Shown in pieces: positions 40,001 to 48,702 of a stretch of 64,000 bases of DNA. The position numbers were made by a program, and so were the translations under genes. The DNA comes from Candidatus Pantoea haifensis (GTDB lineage: Bacteria > Pseudomonadota > Gammaproteobacteria > Enterobacterales > Enterobacteriaceae): positions 1,364,001 through 1,428,000 of the forward strand of contig JAGTWN010000004.1 of NCBI GenBank assembly GCA_018842655.1, given 5' to 3'. The notes below the pieces were generated by a model. The model was not told the DNA's origin and ran no database searches. It saw only the letters and a program-made list of their open reading frames with translations. Within the stretch, counting starts at the first letter, position 1. Every line of letters begins with the position of its first letter.

Positions 40001-41238
40001 AAGTGATGTAACCATTTTTTCTGATGGCAGCGAACTTACTAATGGCAGATATCCAGGCGGATCATAGCAAATATAGTCCACTGGTAAGCGAATCAGCTTT
40101 TCCGTATAGAGATTATCGACATCAAGCGGTGTTTCAATAGTATCACTCAGTAGATAATCCATACCCTCTAATCCCGTACTACTGATCAGGCCGCCCACCC
40201 ATTTAATCATAACAGGTGCGGGCTGAAGTCGTAATGTTTGCATTCGACTGTTGGAATTGTAACCGTTTAAATCAAAAAGAATGTCAATTTCATCTTCACG
40301 TATCATCATGTTCAGCTCTGTATCCGAAAGCTCCTCAACCTGAGTCCACTTTTCGGTTATTCGCTGAATACGTTGCGTAATCTGATCACTTATTGCCGTT
40401 GTACTGTAAGCATAAAATTCAATTTCTGAAGGGACAACATGAGATAACCCAATAGAGATCATCATGCCCACAGGATGCGACCTGAAACCATCGGATATCA
40501 TGCCGATACGTATTTTTTTATTTTTAGCCTTGTTTAAAGCTGATGCACGTTCAATGGGAAGAAGTGGTTTGAATACGCGTTGCCACTCAGTGCAGCGTTC
40601 TTTAATTATTTGCGCCGTAGTTGCTGGATCATAATGTGAGCTAACAATATGGTTAAAATAAGGCAAAGGATTATGATTGGTTAATTTTTTTGCCTGTGAA
40701 TAAGCTTCATGCATTTTATCAAACAGAGCCAGTTCTTGGTAAATGAGAGCCAGATGATTTCTGTAAGACCATTTTTTTGGCTCGATCGCGATAAGCTCTT
40801 CAAAGCATGCTATCGACTCAGTATATTTTTTTTGTTTATGTAAGATATTGGCGAGCAGTAATTTTACAGGTAAAGCATGTGTAGGGTTTAATGATGAAAT
40901 TGCCTGTCTGGCAAAAATTTCAGCTTCATCAAAACGTTCCTGCGCGTAAAACAACCCTGCTTTGGAATATAGCGATTTACGATGGTTAGCATGTAAACTT
41001 AACGCCTTATCGAAATTTTTCTCTGCCGAGATAAAATCTCCAAGCTTATGATGAGCGCGACCAGCTAATTCCCATAAATCCGCATTAGAAGGATCTTTAT
41101 CGATGAGTTTACTGACTTCTGCTAAAGCAGCTCGTGGCTTCTTATCAAGAAGTTCAAGAAGCTGTTTACTGAGCTGATCGCCTGTATTTTGGCGGAGATG
41201 AGATTGTGCGATTCTGGAACGGGCAGATGTTTTTTCAT
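37020..41238 (-). CDS. Giant flagellin-modification candidate: TPR, OGT, second glycosyltransferase and FkbM methyltransferase (two frame breaks)
   Basis: About 1,400 residues once two missing bases are restored. TPR-like helices lie at about 30-190. An O-GlcNAc transferase (GT41, SPINDLY) domain follows, about 240-600, with SDGFRSHPVGM (catalytic His region), FNNASKI and GGLTTCEAMVMGVPV. A degenerate FkbM-like domain without a SAM motif lies at about 640-840. A glycosyltransferase-like domain (about 925-1135) has SLTSYHKRF and the metal motif TADDDLYY. A C-terminal FkbM methyltransferase (about 1225-1406) has IDIGANIGNHS and IKIDVEGMEME. Breaks lie at the T runs 40015-40020 and 41230-41235, each one base short. 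I place the start at 41238 because ATG follows GAGGAAAA there; a longer frame to 41341 runs into a flagellin terminator. It is AT-rich, directly downstream of the flagellin genes, and flagellin is its likely target. Confidence 0.82.
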
Positions 41239-41322
41239 ATTTGTACTTTTCCTCAATGAAATACGATAGCCGCACTGCACTCAGAACGCAGCTACTGTCA
41301 GTTATCATCATTCTAAAAAATA

Positions 41323-41354
41323 CAAAAAAAATAACGGGCAAAGTACCCGTTATT
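41323..41354 (-). terminator. Rho-independent terminator after the first flagellin gene
   Basis: AATAACGGG (41330-41338) pairs with CCCGTTATT (41346-41354), followed on the minus strand by a T run. It separates the flagellin transcript from the OGT-type gene. Confidence 0.9.
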
Positions 41355-41388
41355 TTTACTGCTAATTGTCAGGATTAACGCGTTAAGA

Positions 41389-42342
41389 TTAACGCAGCAG
41401 AGACAGCATCGCCTGTGGAACCTGGTTGGCCTGCGCCAGTACCGAGGTACCCGCCTGCTGCAGGATCTGCGCGCGTGACATATTTGACACTTCAGTCGCG
41501 TAGTCAGAGTCCTGAATACGGCTGCGTGCTGATGACAGGTTGTCAACGGTGTTGTTCAGGTTCGTAATGGTTGACTCGAAACGGTTCTGCGACGCACCCA
41601 GTGCACTACGCTGCGTGTCAACAGCCTTGATTGCTGCGTCAATGTCTGCCAGTGGCTCTGTACCAGACGGAGCTGCAGTTCCGCTTACTTTACCTGCGAT
41701 GACATCAAAGCCAACTGCATCTACTGTACGGGCTTCATCATCTACTGTCGCCAGGCTGGAAGCAGCAGCGGTGTTAGCGTAAACACCACTCGCAGCAGCA
41801 GAAGTCGTGCCGTCTGTACCGGCAGAAGCCAGGTTCCAGCCCGCTGCGCTGTTGATTTTGATTGAAATGGTTTCACCATCTTTTGCACCCACCTGGAAAT
41901 CATAAGATTTCGCCGCTGAGCCAGAGTTGTTCAGGATTTTCTTGCCATTGAAATCGGTCTGCGTGGTGACACGGTCGATTTCTTCCATACGCTGGTTAAC
42001 TTCAGCCTGGATGGAGTCGATGTCGGATGCTGAGTTTGAGCTGTTCTGCGCCTGTACGGTCAGGTCACGGATGCGCTGTAAGTTGTTGTTGATTTCGCTC
42101 AGCGCGCCTTCAGCGGTCTGCGCCAGAGAGATACCGTCGTTGGCGTTACGTGACGCAACGGTCAGGCCGTTGATGTTAGAGGTAAAGCGGTTAGCAATTG
42201 CCTGGCCCGCAGCGTCATCTTTGGCGCTGTTAATACGCAGGCCAGAAGAGAGGCGCTCAATCGCCGTACCCAGAGAAGACTGTGATTTGCTCAGGTTGTT
42301 CTGAGTGGTCAGGGACAGGGTGTTGGTATTAATAACTGCCAT
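41389..42342 (-). CDS. fliC: Flagellin, type A copy 1
   Basis: Main filament protein, exported by the flagellar type III system. The ATG at 42342 gives 317 residues starting MAVINTNTLSLTTQNNLSKS. The N-terminal D0/D1 half (IERLSSGLRINSAKDDAAGQ, NGLTVASRNANDGISLAQTA) and C-terminal D1/D0 half (NRFESTITNLNNTVDNLSSA, ANQVPQAMLSLLR) are conserved. The central variable part (about 170-235) is short and rich in Ala, Ser and Thr, so the D2/D3 domains are reduced, and these Ser/Thr residues are potential glycosylation sites. It differs from copy 2 by two residues. It has its own sigma 28 promoter and terminator. Confidence 0.96.
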   Translation of the reverse strand: MAVINTNTLSLTTQNNLSKSQSSLGTAIERLSSGLRINSAKDDAAGQAIANRFTSNINGLTVASRNANDGISLAQTAEGALSEINNNLQRIRDLTVQAQNSSNSASDIDSIQAEVNQRMEEIDRVTTQTDFNGKKILNNSGSAAKSYDFQVGAKDGETISIKINSAAGWNLASAGTDGTTSAAASGVYANTAAASSLATVDDEARTVDAVGFDVIAGKVSGTAAPSGTEPLADIDAAIKAVDTQRSALGASQNRFESTITNLNNTVDNLSSARSRIQDSDYATEVSNMSRAQILQQAGTSVLAQANQVPQAMLSLLR

Positions 42343-42410
42343 GATGGTATTCCTTAAAGTCTGATTAACATTAGGCTTCCGGCTCATGGCCTTATCACCT
42401 TTCAATAACA

Positions 42411-42437
42411 TTATCGACAACGCAGCAACATGCTTTA
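42411..42437 (-). promoter_or_regulatory. Sigma 28 promoter of flagellin type A copy 1
   Basis: Minus strand TAAAGCAT (42437-42430), 11 bases, GTCGATAA (42418-42411). This has one mismatch to the -10 and the first five bases of the -35, with exact spacing. Confidence 0.9.
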
Positions 42438-42472
42438 GCGTTTTTTATATAAAAATAACGTTATTTTTATAT

Positions 42473-42500
42473 AAAAAAAGCGTCCATAAATGGACGCTTT
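42473..42500 (-). terminator. Rho-independent terminator after flagellin type A copy 2
   Basis: AAAGCGTCCAT (42477-42487) pairs with ATGGACGCTTT (42490-42500) around a two-base loop, followed by a T run on the minus strand. Confidence 0.9.
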
Positions 42501-42529
42501 GGTAATTAAGAGCAGAATTAAAGTCAGGA

Positions 42530-43483
42530 TTAACGCAGCAGCGACAGCATCGCCTGTGGAACCTGGTTGGCCTGCGCCAGTACCGAGGTACCCGCCTGCT
42601 GCAGGATCTGCGCGCGTGACATATTTGACACTTCAGTCGCGTAGTCAGAGTCCTGAATACGGCTGCGTGCTGATGACAGGTTGTCAACGGTGTTGTTCAG
42701 GTTCGTAATGGTTGACTCGAAACGGTTCTGCGACGCACCCAGTGCACTACGCTGCGTGTCAACAGCCTTGATTGCTGCGTCAATGTCTGCCAGTGGCTCT
42801 GTACCAGACGGAGCTGCAGTTCCGCTTACTTTACCTGCGATGACATCAAAGCCAACTGCATCTACTGTACGGGCTTCATCATCTACTGTCGCCAGGCTGG
42901 AAGCAGCAGCGGTGTTAGCGTAAACACCACTCGCAGCAGCAGAAGTCGTGCCGTCTGTACCGGCAGAAGCCAGGTTCCAGCCCGCTGCGCTGTTGATTTT
43001 GATTGAAATGGTTTCACCATCTTTTGCACCCACCTGGAAATCATAAGATTTCGCCGCTGAGCCAGAGTTGTTCAGGATTTTCTTGCCATTGAAATCGGTC
43101 TGCGTGGTGACACGGTCGATTTCTTCCATACGCTGGTTAACTTCAGACTGGATGGAGTCGATGTCGGATGCTGAGTTTGAGCTGTTCTGCGCCTGTACGG
43201 TCAGGTCACGGATGCGCTGTAAGTTGTTGTTGATTTCGCTCAGCGCGCCTTCAGCGGTCTGCGCCAGAGAGATACCGTCGTTGGCGTTACGTGCCGCAAC
43301 GGTCAGACCGTTGATGTTAGAGGTAAAGCGGTTAGCAATTGCCTGGCCCGCAGCGTCATCTTTGGCGCTGTTAATACGCAGGCCAGAAGAGAGGCGCTCA
43401 ATCGCCGTGCCCAGAGAAGACTGTGATTTGCTCAGGTTGTTCTGAGTGGTCAGGGACAGGGTGTTGGTATTAATAACTGCCAT
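42530..43483 (-). CDS. fliC: Flagellin, type A copy 2
   Basis: A second 317-residue flagellin, with start at 43483 (MAVINTNTL). It is nearly identical to copy 1: Ala instead of Ser in GLTVAARN and Ser instead of Ala in DSIQSEVNQ. The DNA is almost identical too, including a shared stretch upstream of the start, which points to recent duplication or gene conversion. It has its own promoter and terminator, so it is probably expressed. Confidence 0.96.
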   Translation of the reverse strand: MAVINTNTLSLTTQNNLSKSQSSLGTAIERLSSGLRINSAKDDAAGQAIANRFTSNINGLTVAARNANDGISLAQTAEGALSEINNNLQRIRDLTVQAQNSSNSASDIDSIQSEVNQRMEEIDRVTTQTDFNGKKILNNSGSAAKSYDFQVGAKDGETISIKINSAAGWNLASAGTDGTTSAAASGVYANTAAASSLATVDDEARTVDAVGFDVIAGKVSGTAAPSGTEPLADIDAAIKAVDTQRSALGASQNRFESTITNLNNTVDNLSSARSRIQDSDYATEVSNMSRAQILQQAGTSVLAQANQVPQAMLSLLR

Positions 43484-43551
43484 GATTAAATTCCTTAAAA
43501 GTTGAGTAACATTAGGCTTCCGGCTCATGGCCTTACCGCCTTCCCCTACCA

Positions 43552-43578
43552 TTATCGTCAGCAGGGTAACTTGCTTTA
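43552..43578 (-). promoter_or_regulatory. Sigma 28 promoter of flagellin type A copy 2
   Basis: Minus strand TAAAGCAA (43578-43571), 11 bases, GACGATAA (43559-43552). One mismatch in the -10 (A for C). Confidence 0.88.
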
Positions 43579-43627
43579 GATCAACTTTTAAGAAATTTTA
43601 AATATCATTTAAATTCAAAAAGATAAA

Positions 43628-43654
43628 TAAAAAAAGCGCCGAGACTTCGGCGCT
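43628..43654 (-). terminator. Rho-independent terminator after flagellin type B copy 1
   Basis: AGCGCCGA pairs with TCGGCGCT (43635-43654) around four bases, with a T run on the minus strand. Confidence 0.9.
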
Positions 43655-43674
43655 GTTTTAAAACTGTTTTGGAA

Positions 43675-44607
43675 TTAACGCAGCAGCGACAGCATCGCCT
43701 GTGGAACCTGGTTGGCCTGTGCCAGTACCGAGGTGCCCGCCTGCTGCAGGATCTGCGCGCGCGACATGTTAGAGACTTCAGTCGCGTAGTCAGAGTCCTG
43801 AATACGGCTGCGTGCAGCAGACAGGTTGTTCACCGTGTTGTTCAGGTTAGTAATGGTGGACTCGAAGCGGTTCTGCGACGCACCCAGCAGGCTGCGCTGT
43901 GAGTCTACCGACTTGATGGCCTTATCAATATCTGCCAGCGGCGTGGTACCGGTAGCATCGCCCGCTGCACCGCCGGTCACCGCACCTTTCAGGACGTCAA
44001 AGCCGGTTGCTTCCGTGGTGCGGTCGGCACCATTCACCGTATCGGTACCTGCTACCATTGCACGGGTATTCAGATCAGTCGCTGAGCCTGCTTTTGCCAG
44101 GTTAAAACTGTCGCTGGCGCCGATAGTAATGCCAATCTGCTCACCATCTTTAGCACCAACCTGGAAGCTGTAATCTTTTGAACCCGCCGCAGTGTTCAGA
44201 ATTTTGATGCCGTTAAAGTCGGTCTGCTCGGTTACGCGGTTGATCTCTTCCATACGCTGGTTAACTTCAGCCTGGATGGAGTCGATGTCGGATGCTGAGT
44301 TTGAGCTGTTCTGCGCCTGCACGGTCAGGTCACGGACGCGCTGTAAGTTGTTGTTGATTTCTCCCAGCGCGCCTTCAGCGGTCTGCGCCAGAGAGATACC
44401 GTCGTTGGCGTTACGTGACGCAACGGTCAGGCCGTTGATGTTAGAGGTGAAGCGGTTGGCAATCGCCTGACCTGCCGCATCATCTTTTGCACTGTTAATA
44501 CGCAGGCCTGAAGAGAGGCGCTCAATAGCAGAGCCCAGAGCAGACTGAGATCTGGTCAGGTTATTCTGGGTAGTCAAAGATAAAGCATTGGTATTAATAA
44601 CTGCCAT
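43675..44607 (-). CDS. fliC: Flagellin, type B copy 1
   Basis: A 310-residue flagellin with start at 44607 (MAVINTNALSLTTQNNLTRS). It shares the conserved ends with type A but has a different middle (about 165-225, for example DSFNLAKAGSATDLNTRAM), so it is a distinct antigenic type. Its predicted protein is identical to copy 2. The two copies therefore diverged very recently or are kept alike by gene conversion. It has its own promoter and terminator. Confidence 0.96.
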   Translation of the reverse strand: MAVINTNALSLTTQNNLTRSQSALGSAIERLSSGLRINSAKDDAAGQAIANRFTSNINGLTVASRNANDGISLAQTAEGALGEINNNLQRVRDLTVQAQNSSNSASDIDSIQAEVNQRMEEINRVTEQTDFNGIKILNTAAGSKDYSFQVGAKDGEQIGITIGASDSFNLAKAGSATDLNTRAMVAGTDTVNGADRTTEATGFDVLKGAVTGGAAGDATGTTPLADIDKAIKSVDSQRSLLGASQNRFESTITNLNNTVNNLSAARSRIQDSDYATEVSNMSRAQILQQAGTSVLAQANQVPQAMLSLLR

Positions 44608-44677
44608 AATATTATTCCTCTTAAATAAATCCCTGGGTTCAGGTTTAATTTCACTGGCCACTTTGCCGTCATGAAAA

Positions 44678-44704
44678 TTATCGACACCCGCTCAGCAACC
44701 TTTA
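44678..44704 (-). promoter_or_regulatory. Sigma 28 promoter of flagellin type B copy 1
   Basis: Minus strand TAAAGGTT (44704-44697), 11 bases, GTCGATAA (44685-44678). Confidence 0.9.
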
Positions 44705-45028
44705 ATTTAAATAAGGGAAAATCAGGAAAATAATATATTTAACAAGTAATTTAGATTCTGGTAATTTTATTTAAAAACAAAACAACCAACTCACTAAATT
44801 TTCGCTATAAATTTAACAACACATAAAAATTAAAAATATTTTAAATAATGCAGACCACTCTTTTTTGCAAAAAAACAGAAAACGTTAGAAATAATCTCAC
44901 GGCATTAACAGCCTGCATTCTTAAAGATAAGATTAACACCAGGCATATCACAACCAGAGTCAGCGAAATTAATTAAGGCAGACCCACACATGATACTTGT
45001 ATGAAAATGATCTAAGGCCGCATAAAAC

Positions 45029-45054
45029 GAAAAAACGGAGCCACAAGGCTCCGT
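45029..45054 (-). terminator. Rho-independent terminator after flagellin type B copy 2
   Basis: ACGGAGCC (45035-45042) pairs with GGCTCCGT (45047-45054), with a T run on the minus strand. Confidence 0.9.
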
Positions 45055-45074
45055 TTGTAAAATTATTTTTAATA

Positions 45075-46007
45075 TTAACGCAGCAGCGACAGCATCGCCT
45101 GTGGAACCTGGTTGGCCTGCGCCAGTACCGAGGTTCCCGCCTGCTGCAGGATCTGCGCGCGAGACATGTTAGAGACTTCAGTCGCGTAGTCAGAGTCCTG
45201 AATACGGCTGCGTGCAGCAGACAGGTTGTTCACCGTGTTGTTCAGGTTAGTAATGGTGGACTCGAAGCGGTTCTGCGACGCACCCAGCAGGCTGCGCTGT
45301 GAGTCTACCGACTTGATGGCCTTATCAATATCTGCCAGCGGCGTGGTACCGGTAGCATCGCCCGCTGCACCGCCGGTCACCGCACCTTTCAGGACGTCAA
45401 AGCCGGTTGCTTCCGTGGTGCGGTCGGCACCATTCACCGTATCGGTACCTGCTACCATTGCACGGGTATTCAGATCAGTCGCTGAGCCTGCTTTTGCCAG
45501 GTTAAAACTGTCGCTGGCGCCGATAGTAATGCCAATCTGCTCACCATCTTTAGCACCAACCTGGAAGCTGTAATCTTTTGAACCCGCCGCAGTGTTCAGA
45601 ATTTTGATGCCGTTAAAGTCGGTCTGCTCGGTTACGCGGTTGATCTCTTCCATACGCTGGTTAACTTCAGCCTGGATGGAGTCGATGTCGGATGCTGAGT
45701 TTGAGCTGTTCTGCGCCTGCACGGTCAGGTCACGGACGCGCTGTAAGTTGTTGTTGATTTCTCCCAGCGCGCCTTCAGCGGTCTGCGCCAGAGAGATACC
45801 GTCGTTGGCGTTACGTGACGCAACGGTCAGGCCGTTGATGTTAGAGGTGAAGCGGTTGGCAATTGCCTGACCTGCCGCATCATCTTTTGCACTGTTAATA
45901 CGCAGACCTGAAGAGAGGCGCTCAATAGCAGAGCCCAGAGCAGACTGAGATCTGGTCAGGTTATTCTGGGTAGTCAGAGATAAAGCATTGGTATTAATAA
46001 CTGCCAT
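45075..46007 (-). CDS. fliC: Flagellin, type B copy 2
   Basis: A 310-residue flagellin identical in sequence to copy 1 and the copy nearest to fliD, where E. coli has its single fliC. It may therefore be the ancestral copy. It has the same conserved ends (MAVINTNALSL, QVPQAMLSLLR) and reduced central domain. Its own sigma 28 promoter and terminator are present. The ~290 AT-rich bases between its promoter and the flagellin relic hold nothing I recognise. Confidence 0.96.
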   Translation of the reverse strand: MAVINTNALSLTTQNNLTRSQSALGSAIERLSSGLRINSAKDDAAGQAIANRFTSNINGLTVASRNANDGISLAQTAEGALGEINNNLQRVRDLTVQAQNSSNSASDIDSIQAEVNQRMEEINRVTEQTDFNGIKILNTAAGSKDYSFQVGAKDGEQIGITIGASDSFNLAKAGSATDLNTRAMVAGTDTVNGADRTTEATGFDVLKGAVTGGAAGDATGTTPLADIDKAIKSVDSQRSLLGASQNRFESTITNLNNTVNNLSAARSRIQDSDYATEVSNMSRAQILQQAGTSVLAQANQVPQAMLSLLR

Positions 46008-46076
46008 AATATTATTTCCTTAATTTAATGATTGGGTTCAAATTTAATTTCACTGGCCACTTTGCCGTCATGAAAA

Positions 46077-46103
46077 TTATCGACGACGGTGCAACAACCT
46101 TTA
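46077..46103 (-). promoter_or_regulatory. Sigma 28 promoter of flagellin type B copy 2
   Basis: Minus strand TAAAGGTT (46103-46096), 11 bases, GTCGATAA (46084-46077). Identical in both boxes to the copy 1 promoter. Confidence 0.9.
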
Positions 46104-46480
46104 ATTTAAATAAGAGAAAATTAGAAAAATAAAATATAATTAACAAAAATACTTATCGCCAGAAACACTGCATAAATACAAGTAATCACCTGCAATTTCT
46201 TGCCCGTCGAAATTTTCACACACTTTATACAACCGAGACATTTCATTAAAATAATTCACACTATTTTTAACCCCACCTGACATTAAAAAGAGAGAGCTGA
46301 CCGGGTGCGGCAAGGGGGAAACTATTATTTCTTCGCATAATCAATAAAGACAGTGGCAGTGGTATCTTCTGCAGCCTGACCGTAAAAGAAATAGTTTATC
46401 AGCTAAAATCTTCAGCAACTTTTGGTGACTTTGCCTGACATACCCGGCAAATAATTAACTATGATTTAAACCAGCCGAAT
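46104..46480. other. AT-rich gap between flagellin type B copy 2 and the flagellin relic
   Basis: No gene, repeat or promoter is supported here beyond the adjacent features. Confidence 0.4.
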
Positions 46481-46537
46481 GAAACTTCAAACGAAAAAAC
46501 GCCGCAACAAGGCTCAGGATTAAGGATCAAGTAAGAT

Positions 46538-46711
46538 TTAACACAGCAGTGGCAGCATCGCGGGTGAAATCTGGTTACATAGTATCATCACTACGATACC
46601 TGTCTGCCCCAGGCTCTGCGTACGTGACTGATAAGTCCCCCGGTCTCGTAACAGAGTATTGAACAGGGCCGGGTGCAGCTGACAGGTTGTTCGGGATCTG
46701 GCCCGAGGCCA
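46538..46711 (-). pseudogene. Relic of a fifth flagellin gene (3' end)
   Basis: The minus strand decodes to LGQTGIVVMILCNQISPAMLPLLC before the stop at 46538, which parallels LQQAGTSVLAQANQVPQAMLSLLR of the intact flagellins with many changes. Upstream, ARSRTTCQLHPALFNTL resembles the AARSRIQDSDYATEV region. Downstream (46488-46520) lies a decayed copy of the type B terminator (AAACGAAAAAACG, then ACAAGGCTC). The 5' two thirds are missing. It is clearly non-functional. Confidence 0.8.
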
Positions 46712-46814
46712 TACACCCTGCATTGTTTATCACCCACTATCAGAACTTTTGCAAAGAGCAGAAACAGGCCGTTCTGCCCGCTTTATTTGAGCCATTGTTT
46801 TTTATTTTTATCTC

Positions 46815-46841
46815 TAATATTTACCGCATCGCTGCCGATAC
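46815..46841 (+). promoter_or_regulatory. Sigma 28 promoter of fliD
   Basis: TAATATTT (46815-46822), 11 bases, GCCGATAC (46834-46841), ending 36 bases before the fliD ATG. The -10 has one mismatch. Confidence 0.8.
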
Positions 46842-46877
46842 TTCCCCAGTGATTGACGACAAAATAAGGATGAAACT

Positions 46878-48278
46878 ATGGCAAGTGTAAGCTCACTGGG
46901 CGCGGGTACGGATCTGGATCTCTCTACTTTATATGACAGTCTTGAATCAGCAGAACAATCGCGTCTGACGCCGATTACTACCCAACAGACCTCTTATAAA
47001 GCCAAGCTGACCGCCTGGGGCGTGGTGCAAACAGCCTTAGAAAAGGTACAGACGGCTGCGGCTGCGTTAAAAGATACGTCAGCGATTGCTTCTACCAAAG
47101 TCAGCAGTACGAACTCCGCGTTTAGCGCCACGTTAGCCAATGACGCCGCAGCGGGTAGTTTCTCCATTGAAGTAACACAGCTGGCCAAAGCACAGTCGCT
47201 GCTTTCACAAGCTGCCACCAGCAAAGATACTGACTTAGGTGACAGTAGCCTGGCTTCGCGCACCATTACCATTGCGCAAAGTGGCCAGGACACGCCAATG
47301 ACCGTCACGCTAAGTCAGGATCAAACCAGCCTGGCGGATATCCGTGATGCCATCAACAAACAGCAAGGCAGCGTGACCGCAAGTATCATCAAATCTGATG
47401 ATGATACTTATTATCTGGCGTTGACTTCACGTGATACCGGTACGGCCAATGAGATGACGATCACTACTGATGACTCGGCGCTGGCGCAGTACATCAGCTA
47501 TGACAAGTCAGGTAGCAGCAATGGCATGACAGAGCAGGTAGCTGCGGCTGATGCCATGCTCAAGATCAACAGCATTGAGATTACCCGCAGCAGCAATACC
47601 GTGACGGATGCGCCAGAAGGCGTAACCCTGACGCTGACCAAAACCAACGTCGGCAGCCCTGAAACGCTGACGGTGGATAAAGATAATCAGCCGATGGTGG
47701 ATGCAGTACAGGCCTATGTTGATGCCTATAACTCGCTGCAGACCACTATTTCTAACCAGACCAAATATACCTCTGTCGATCAAGGTAGCACCACGCAGGA
47801 TACCAGTAACGGTGACTTGTTAGGTGACGGTACGCTACGCAACATCCAGACGCGTCTGCGATCCACGCTTTCATCGTCACAATCGGGCGGAAGTTACTCG
47901 CTGCTGTCTCAAATCGGCATTACCCAGGACGTCAACGGTAAGCTAACGGTTGACAGCACTAAGCTGAACAAAGCCCTGAATGAAAAGTCAGCCGACGTGG
48001 TGACCTTTTTATCAGGTGACGGTAAAACCACCGGTTTTGCTACTCAGACCAGCAATTTACTGGATGATATTCTTGCCTCTGATGGTTCATTACAAAATGC
48101 CACCGACGGTATCAATCAGTCCCTGAAAAAGCTTTCTGATGATTACGATCGTGTGAACGCATCCATTACCGCCACCATGGCGCGTTACAAAACACAGTTC
48201 ACCAGCTTGAGCACCCTGGTTGCATCCATGAATTCAACATCGAGCTATCTGACACAGCAATTCGAAGCGATGAGTTAG
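46878..48278 (+). CDS. fliD: Flagellar filament cap protein FliD
   Basis: Pentameric cap that folds flagellin at the filament tip. The 466 residues begin MASVSSLGAGTDLDLSTLYDSL and show the FliD_N region (about 1-110), a variable middle and the FliD_C region with coiled-coil ends (VDAVQAYVDAYNSLQTTIS, about 275-295; LVASMNSTSSYLTQQFEAMS at the C terminus). Length matches E. coli FliD (468). It leads a fliD-fliS-fliT operon divergent from the flagellin genes. Confidence 0.96.
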   Translation: MASVSSLGAGTDLDLSTLYDSLESAEQSRLTPITTQQTSYKAKLTAWGVVQTALEKVQTAAAALKDTSAIASTKVSSTNSAFSATLANDAAAGSFSIEVTQLAKAQSLLSQAATSKDTDLGDSSLASRTITIAQSGQDTPMTVTLSQDQTSLADIRDAINKQQGSVTASIIKSDDDTYYLALTSRDTGTANEMTITTDDSALAQYISYDKSGSSNGMTEQVAAADAMLKINSIEITRSSNTVTDAPEGVTLTLTKTNVGSPETLTVDKDNQPMVDAVQAYVDAYNSLQTTISNQTKYTSVDQGSTTQDTSNGDLLGDGTLRNIQTRLRSTLSSSQSGGSYSLLSQIGITQDVNGKLTVDSTKLNKALNEKSADVVTFLSGDGKTTGFATQTSNLLDDILASDGSLQNATDGINQSLKKLSDDYDRVNASITATMARYKTQFTSLSTLVASMNSTSSYLTQQFEAMS

Positions 48279-48291
48279 TAGGAGCAATACT

Positions 48292-48702
48292 ATGTACGCT
48301 AAATCAGGCATTCAGGCCTATGCACAGGTCGGCGTTGAAAGTGCCGTGATGAGCGCCAGCCCGCATCAACTCGTGGTTTTACTTTTTGATGGCGCACTGA
48401 GCGCCATGAAAAAAGCCACTATTTTGATTGAGCAGGGAGATATTCCCGGTAAAGGGCAGGCAATTTCAAAAGCAATTAATATCATCACCAATGGCTTACG
48501 TGCCGGCCTGAACCATGAGGCTGGTGGTGAAATCTCTGCCAATTTAGACAACCTTTATGACTATATGATCCGGCGTCTTTTACAGGCAAATTTGCACAAC
48601 GATCCCGCTGTCATTGCAGAGGTTGAAGGGTTGTTGACCAATATTGCTGACGCCTGGAAACAAATCGGCCCTCATTATCAACAAGAGCAGGACTCGTATT
48701 AA
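48292..48702 (+). CDS. fliS: Flagellin export chaperone FliS
   Basis: Binds flagellin in the cytoplasm and prevents early assembly. The 136-residue all-helical protein begins MYAKSGIQAYAQVGVESAVM and has the conserved SPHQLVVLLFDGALSAMKKA and LDNLYDYMIRRLLQANL stretches. TAGGAG precedes the ATG. It starts 13 bases after fliD, and its stop overlaps the fliT ATG. Confidence 0.96.
   Translation: MYAKSGIQAYAQVGVESAVMSASPHQLVVLLFDGALSAMKKATILIEQGDIPGKGQAISKAINIITNGLRAGLNHEAGGEISANLDNLYDYMIRRLLQANLHNDPAVIAEVEGLLTNIADAWKQIGPHYQQEQDSY

Noticed and set aside
41239-41341. Longer N terminus of the OGT-type protein starting at 41341
   Set aside because: It would begin inside the flagellin terminator and has no ribosome site, while ATG at 41238 follows GAGGAAAA.
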